A stretch of 27,329 nucleotides of DNA from Bacillota bacterium (GTDB lineage: Bacteria; Eremiobacterota; SpSt-956; JAKJGF01): NCBI GenBank assembly GCA_029555925.1, contig JAKPQU010000445.1, forward strand, positions 1 to 27,329, in the 5' to 3' direction. Positions within the stretch are counted from its first letter, which is position 1; each line of letters begins with the position of its first letter. The notes under the pieces were generated by a model. The model made no database searches. It worked only from the letters and a program-made list of their open reading frames with translations, and was not told the DNA's origin. A program made the translations under genes and the position numbers. Below are positions 20,401-26,400 of this stretch, piece by piece.

Positions 20401-23400
20401 AAATGAAAGGCTTCTTTATTTACAATACATTCATATCTTTTATTCAATTCTCGCAGGATTAAAGGCATAGACCATCCATCCAGAATAATATGATGATAGG
20501 TCCAGAGGAAGCTGTAATGGCCGGTTTCAATTATAAACAGGTAAAGAGAACAGGGAGGAGGATTTTTAAGATCACAGACTGAACGTCTTGCTTTTTCCCT
20601 TATCTGTTCCATTATTTTTTCCTGTTCTTCCCTGTTTTTTCCGGTTAAATCCACCGTATGCCAGGGCAGAAGAACATGTCGGTAAACTATCTGGAACGGT
20701 TCTTCCCCTTTTTCCCAGATAAAACCTGTTCGGAAAGCACCATGGGCAGAAAAAACATCATTCCATGCCTCTTTCAGAGCATCTATATGAAGCTCTCCTT
20801 CATAACTCCAGGAAGCCTGGGTACAGTAATGGTCGGAATCAGGGGCAGACATGGCATGAAAGAGAAATCCTTCCTGAAGAGGAGAGAGTTTGTATATGGC
20901 TTCAATAGAAGAAGGGTCGCTTATACTGTCAAGAAATGACTGGGTCACCGTGGCAAGTGGGAAATCGGAGGGAGTAAAATATTTTCTTCCCGGTTTAATA
21001 CAGTGATAGATTATCTCTTTCAGGGTATCAATAAAATTATGTGCAAAGTCTTTAAGATTTTCTTCAGATCTGATATGGCCGTTGCCGGAAAAAACTGTTG
21101 ATAACTTATTGTCGGAAACAAAAGATTTAATATCCAGAAGATTGTTATTCATATGATAGATAGAGGAACAGTCAAAAAATTCTTCAGAGGCGAGCAATTC
21201 ATTTTCCGGCAAAACACTGTCGCCGATATAATTAAACGTAAATACTGGCAATGAATCTTCTCTAAAATCTTCTTTTCTGTCTGAAAAATATTTCAGTATC
21301 TGATAAGAAAGACCACTGTCAGGTACTGCTCTGACTGTTTCTTTTATTGATTTTATAAGAGAATCATAATCTGTCAGTGAATAACTCTTCAGACGGAGGG
21401 GGAAGGTTGTATTAAACCATCCCGCCGTACGGGACACATCTCCTATAAAAGTCTCTCGCCCGTCTACTTCCATATTTATCAGCAAATCGGATATCTGAAA
21501 AGAGCGGTTGCAGGAAAGAAGAAGAGCTGAAAGTAAAATATCGGTAATCTCCGTGTTAAAAGCAGAAGGAACGGTTTTTAATAAAAGCTCCGTATCATAA
21601 CTGTCGAGAGAAATTTTATAGTTTTTCACAGAGGCAGAAGGTGTCAGTGTTTCGCTGAAGGAATCAGTTATTTCAAACAGACTGCCCGGTGACTCATTCG
21701 TTGAATAATCTCTAAACACTTTCAGCCAGTAATCTCTATGTTTTTCCGCTTCAGGAACATATTTTCTGAGACCTTCCGAATAATCTCTGTATGAAGCGGT
21801 TTTATCGGGTAATACAGGTGTTTCGCCGGCAGAAAGTTTTTTGTATATACTGCAAAAATCTTCCGCTATTATTCTCCAGGAAACCATATCGGTACAGAGG
21901 CGATGTATTACGATAAAAAGTCTGTCTTTACCGTCTTTATGGTTTTTAAAGAGTGCCGTTTTTATTACAGGGCCGTCTGTAATATTGAGAGAATACTGTA
22001 AATCTGTACATCTTTTTGTAATAAAGGCAGAAATATCGTCAGTCACAGAAGACAGATTTACCACTTCCACCGGAAGGGCAGTTTTTTCCGGGTGTTCATA
22101 CCATTGAATCCATTTTCCCTCTGTCTCCGTGCTGCGGCGAACCATATATTCACTCTCTCCGCCGTCAACCTTTACATATCTGAATCTGAGTCTCAATCCG
22201 TCATGATGGTTTACTAACATGTTCAGGGTCTTTTCTATGATTCCTACGTCTCCGGCCTGCTTCAGAGTAAAGAGAAGCGATTGATTAAAGTGATTGACAT
22301 TTTCAAATTCCTGTTCAAAGAACCATTCCTGTACAGGTAATAAGGGAACTTCTCCTTTTAAAATCCCCTTTTCTGCCAGAGGAAGTGTTTTCTTTTCAAT
22401 CTCCTCTGATATTCGGGCAATAGTCGGATATCGGAGAAGTTGTGATGCCGTAACAGGGATTCCTTCATTATTTGCCCCTGCCACCACCTGAATACTCATA
22501 ATAGAATCTCCGCCGAGGCTAAAAAAGTTATCATAAATACCGACTCTGTCGCATTTAAGGAATTTTTTCCATATTCTCGCAAGTATTTCTTCCTTCTCAT
22601 TCCTGGGAGCTACATAGGTTTCATGAGAGGCCAGGTCACGCTCTTCCGGTTCAGGAAGTGCACGTCTATCCACTTTTCCATGGGCAGTAACGGGAATGCT
22701 GTCGATTTTTAAGAAACATGACGGAATCATATAATCGGGCAGGAAGCGTGAAAGTTCTTCCTGTAATTCGGAGGATTTAAACTTTATATCACTTATGTAA
22801 CAGGCACAGAGATATTTATTTCCCTGTTTATCACTCCTGTCAACCACCACTGCATCTCTTATGGCATCTATCTTTTTAAGAGCTTCTTCTATCTCTCCCA
22901 GTTCAATGCGAAAACCTCTTATCTTTACCTGCTGATCGATACGGCCCAGGAATTCAATATTCCCGTCAGGGAGCCACCGCGCAAGGTCTCCTGTCCGATA
23001 CATTCTCCGGCCCGGCTCAACGGGATTTTCTACAAATTTCTCTTCCGTAAGCTCCGGTCTATTCAGATATCCCCTTGCCATACCGGCACCCGAAATACAC
23101 AGTTCTCCCGGCACACAGAGAGGAGCCATCCTGTTATATTTATCCAGAATATAAACAGTCGTATTATATACAGGTTTTCCTACGGGGATATTTTCATAAT
23201 ATTTATCTATTATAAAACTCGTGGTGCATACCGTATATTCGGTAGGGCCGTAATTATTTACTACGGCATAATTCTTCTTCTTAAAAGAGCGCAATTTATC
23301 TCCGCCCGTATCCAGCCATCTCAGGCTTTTATTTTCAAACATTTCTATAAACTGTTCCGTAAACTGGGTCGGGAGAAAACTTACAGTTACATTATTCTCT

Positions 23401-26400
23401 TCATAATAGGAATTTAATTCTGACGGAGAAAGCCTTATATCTTCACCTATTATATGGAGAGTGGCACCTGATATGAGACATGGGAATATTTCCCATACGG
23501 AAGCATCAAATCCGAATGACGCATATTTTGTCATACTGTCTTTCTCACTCAGGTGACGGGTATTTTTATACCAGATGCACATATTCATAAGAGACCGGTG
23601 TTCTATCATGACACCTTTCGGCTGTCCCGTAGACCCGGATGTATAGATAATATAAGCCAGATCGTTCGGAGTATTTATTATGTCGGGATTTTTGTGAGAA
23701 TCGTGACGCGTAACGCGTGACGCGTGACGGGAGGTCAGGTCATCAGGGTCTGCTGCATAAAGCACAGGAATTGACGGATTTATTTTTTCAGCCAGATGAG
23801 GTTCTGTGATTAACATAAGTGAATCACTGTCTGAAATTATATATTTTATCCTTTCTATCGGATATTCGGGATCTATGGGGACATAACACCCTCCTGATTT
23901 CACGACAGCAAGAACACTTACAATCATATGGCACGATCGATCCAGAAGTATGGCTACTCTGCTGTCACGCTTCACCCCTTCTCCTCTCAGCACATGAGCC
24001 AGTTTATTGGCTCTTTCATTCAGTTCCCTGTAAGAAAATTTTTCATTTTTATAGACTACAGCAATTTTTTCTGAATTTAATTCTGCCTGTTTTTCTATCA
24101 GTTCCTGAATTATTACGTCCTGTGGAACTTCGAAGTAAGTGTCATTAAAGGTTTTTAGCAGTATCTCTTTTTCTTTCTCTGAAACTATATCCATATCTTT
24201 CAGAAGATTTTCAGGATTACTTAAAATCCATTTCAGAGCGGATTCTATATGATCGTTCATATTTTCTACTACATGTTCCGTAAAACAGTCGCCGTCATAT
24301 AAAATCTTTACACAGAGTTCTTTTCCCGGCGCAACAATAACATTTAAAGGATAATTAGTCTTTTCATAAGCCTTTATGTCTGTCATGGCCAAAGTTTTCT
24401 TATGGGTGCCTTCTTCTTCAAGAGGATAATTTTCAAAAACGAAAAGACTGTAAAAAAGTGATTCTCCGGGAGGAATACCTGCAAGAGGCTGAAGTTTATT
24501 CAGAGATATATGGCTTAAATTATTGCCTTCCTGTATGGTACTATGAATATTCTTAAGATTATAAAGGGTAGATTCATTGTGTTTTAGCTTTGCTCTCAGA
24601 GGAATGGTATTTATAAAGAGTCCTATTATTTCTTCGACTCCCGCAAGTTCCGGCGGTCTTCCTGACACAGTGGTGCCGTAAAGTATGTCTTCAGAACCGC
24701 TGTAGAGAGACAGGACAGAAGCCCATGCCAGTTGTACAAGGGCATTAAGTGTTACACGATTGGAACGGACAAAGGTCTGACATTCTGCCATAAAATCCTC
24801 CGGAAGATAATGAATATGTTCTTTCAGATTTTCAATGGATTTATGAATGTCCAATTCACCGGTGTTTACAGTAAGAGGAGTGGGAACGGAAAAATCTGAA
24901 AGATTGTTTTTCCAGTAATCCATTGTTTTCTCCATATCCTGTTCTGCCAGCCATTTTATATAGGCTTCAAAAGGCTTTACAGGCTTCATATTCAGAATTT
25001 CTTTATTTACAAGAGCTTCATACCTTCTCTTCAGTTCCTGCATTATTAAAGGCATTGACCATCCATCTATAAGGATATGATGACATGTCCATATAAACCT
25101 GTATTCATTTTTCCCCAGTATGAAGATGTGAAGATACGAAAGAGGGGGCTTACGCAGATTAAAGCCTTCCCGCCTTATCTTTAACCTCACAGCTTCTATT
25201 TTTTCTGCCTGCTTTTCCCGATCCATTTCACTGAGGTCCATGCTGTACCATAGAAGAGAGGCATTTCTGTAAACTATCTGAAAAGGTGTATCAGTTTCTT
25301 CCCAGGCAAAAGCTGTTCTAAAAATGGGATGAGAATAAAATATGCCATTCCAGGCCTCTTTTAGAGCATTTACATCTATCTCTCCTTTATAGGTCCAGGA
25401 AGTCTGTGTGCAGTATTGATCCGAATCGGGAGAAGCTACTGCATGAAAGAGGAGTCCTTCCTGAAGAGGTGAAAGGCCGTATATTGCCTCAATGGACGAA
25501 GGGTCACTTATATTGTCGAGGAAAGATTGAGTTACTGCGGCAAAAGGGAAATCGGAAGGAGTAAAATGTTTTCTCCCCTGTTCGATACAGTGATTGATTA
25601 TATCTTTCAGACTTCCGATGAAATGGTCGGCCAGTTCTTTAGCTTTTTTCTCATCCCAGATATGAGTGCTGTAGCCGAAAGTCATAGATAAAGAACCGTC
25701 CATTACAAAGCCGTTAATATCCAGAAGATTTATTATACTGTTCTCTGAAGATACTGAACCTTCCGAACGTGCTTCCATAGCAGTGAACAATTCCCCGCCA
25801 GTTGTTTCTCCTCCGAACTGGCCAAGATAATTAAAGGCCACTCTCTTACATTCCAGTTTTTTCAATTCTTCTTTTATATGAGAAAAATATCTTAACACTC
25901 CGTAGGAAATACCGTTAACCTGTATGGCTCTCATAGTTTCTTTTACCGATTTTATAAGAGAGCCGTAATCTTTTCCGCCGGTGTCTGAAGGGAGCTTCAG
26001 ATGAACAGGAAATATCGTGGTAAACCATCCAACTGTCCGTGACAGATTGACTTCAGAAACAGTCTCTTCTCTTCCGTGTCCTTCCAGATTTATTACCAGA
26101 TCAGGCACGTTAAGAGAACGGTTAAATGCGAGAAGAAGGGCAGAAAGCAATATATCGTTAATCTGTGTGTTATAAACAGAAGGAACGGCATTTAATAAAA
26201 GTTCCGTATCATGAGCTGAAAGAGAAACTTTATAGTCTCTTATATCGGAAAATTTAGATTCGTTATATTCTACAGGAAGAGGAGAGGCATCCCTGAGAAG
26301 TCCGAGCCAGTAATCACTGTGTTTTTCTGCTACCGGAATATACTTTCTCAACCCCTCTGACCAGTCTCTGTAAGAAGAGGTTTTGCCGGGGAGTGAGGTC

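Larger units (their letters stand above)
16386..20922 (-). other. NRPS module 3: C(DCL-like)-A-T-E, epimerase intact
   Basis: The C domain (about 20905-19570) has SPLQEG and HHIILDGWS. The A domain (about 19540-18080) has FDASIPEIF and NGYGPTEYT. The pocket read by eye is D-A-P-I-E-A-G-V-C-K, unlike any code I can name; Pro at 239 and Glu at 299 are unusual. The carrier (about 18030-17820) reads LGGDSIM. The E domain (about 17790-16400) has HHLCVDMVSW, NLEGHGREE and FNYLGQI, all canonical, so this residue should become D. The A domain carries the in-frame heptamer repeat at 19129-19159. Confidence 0.87.
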
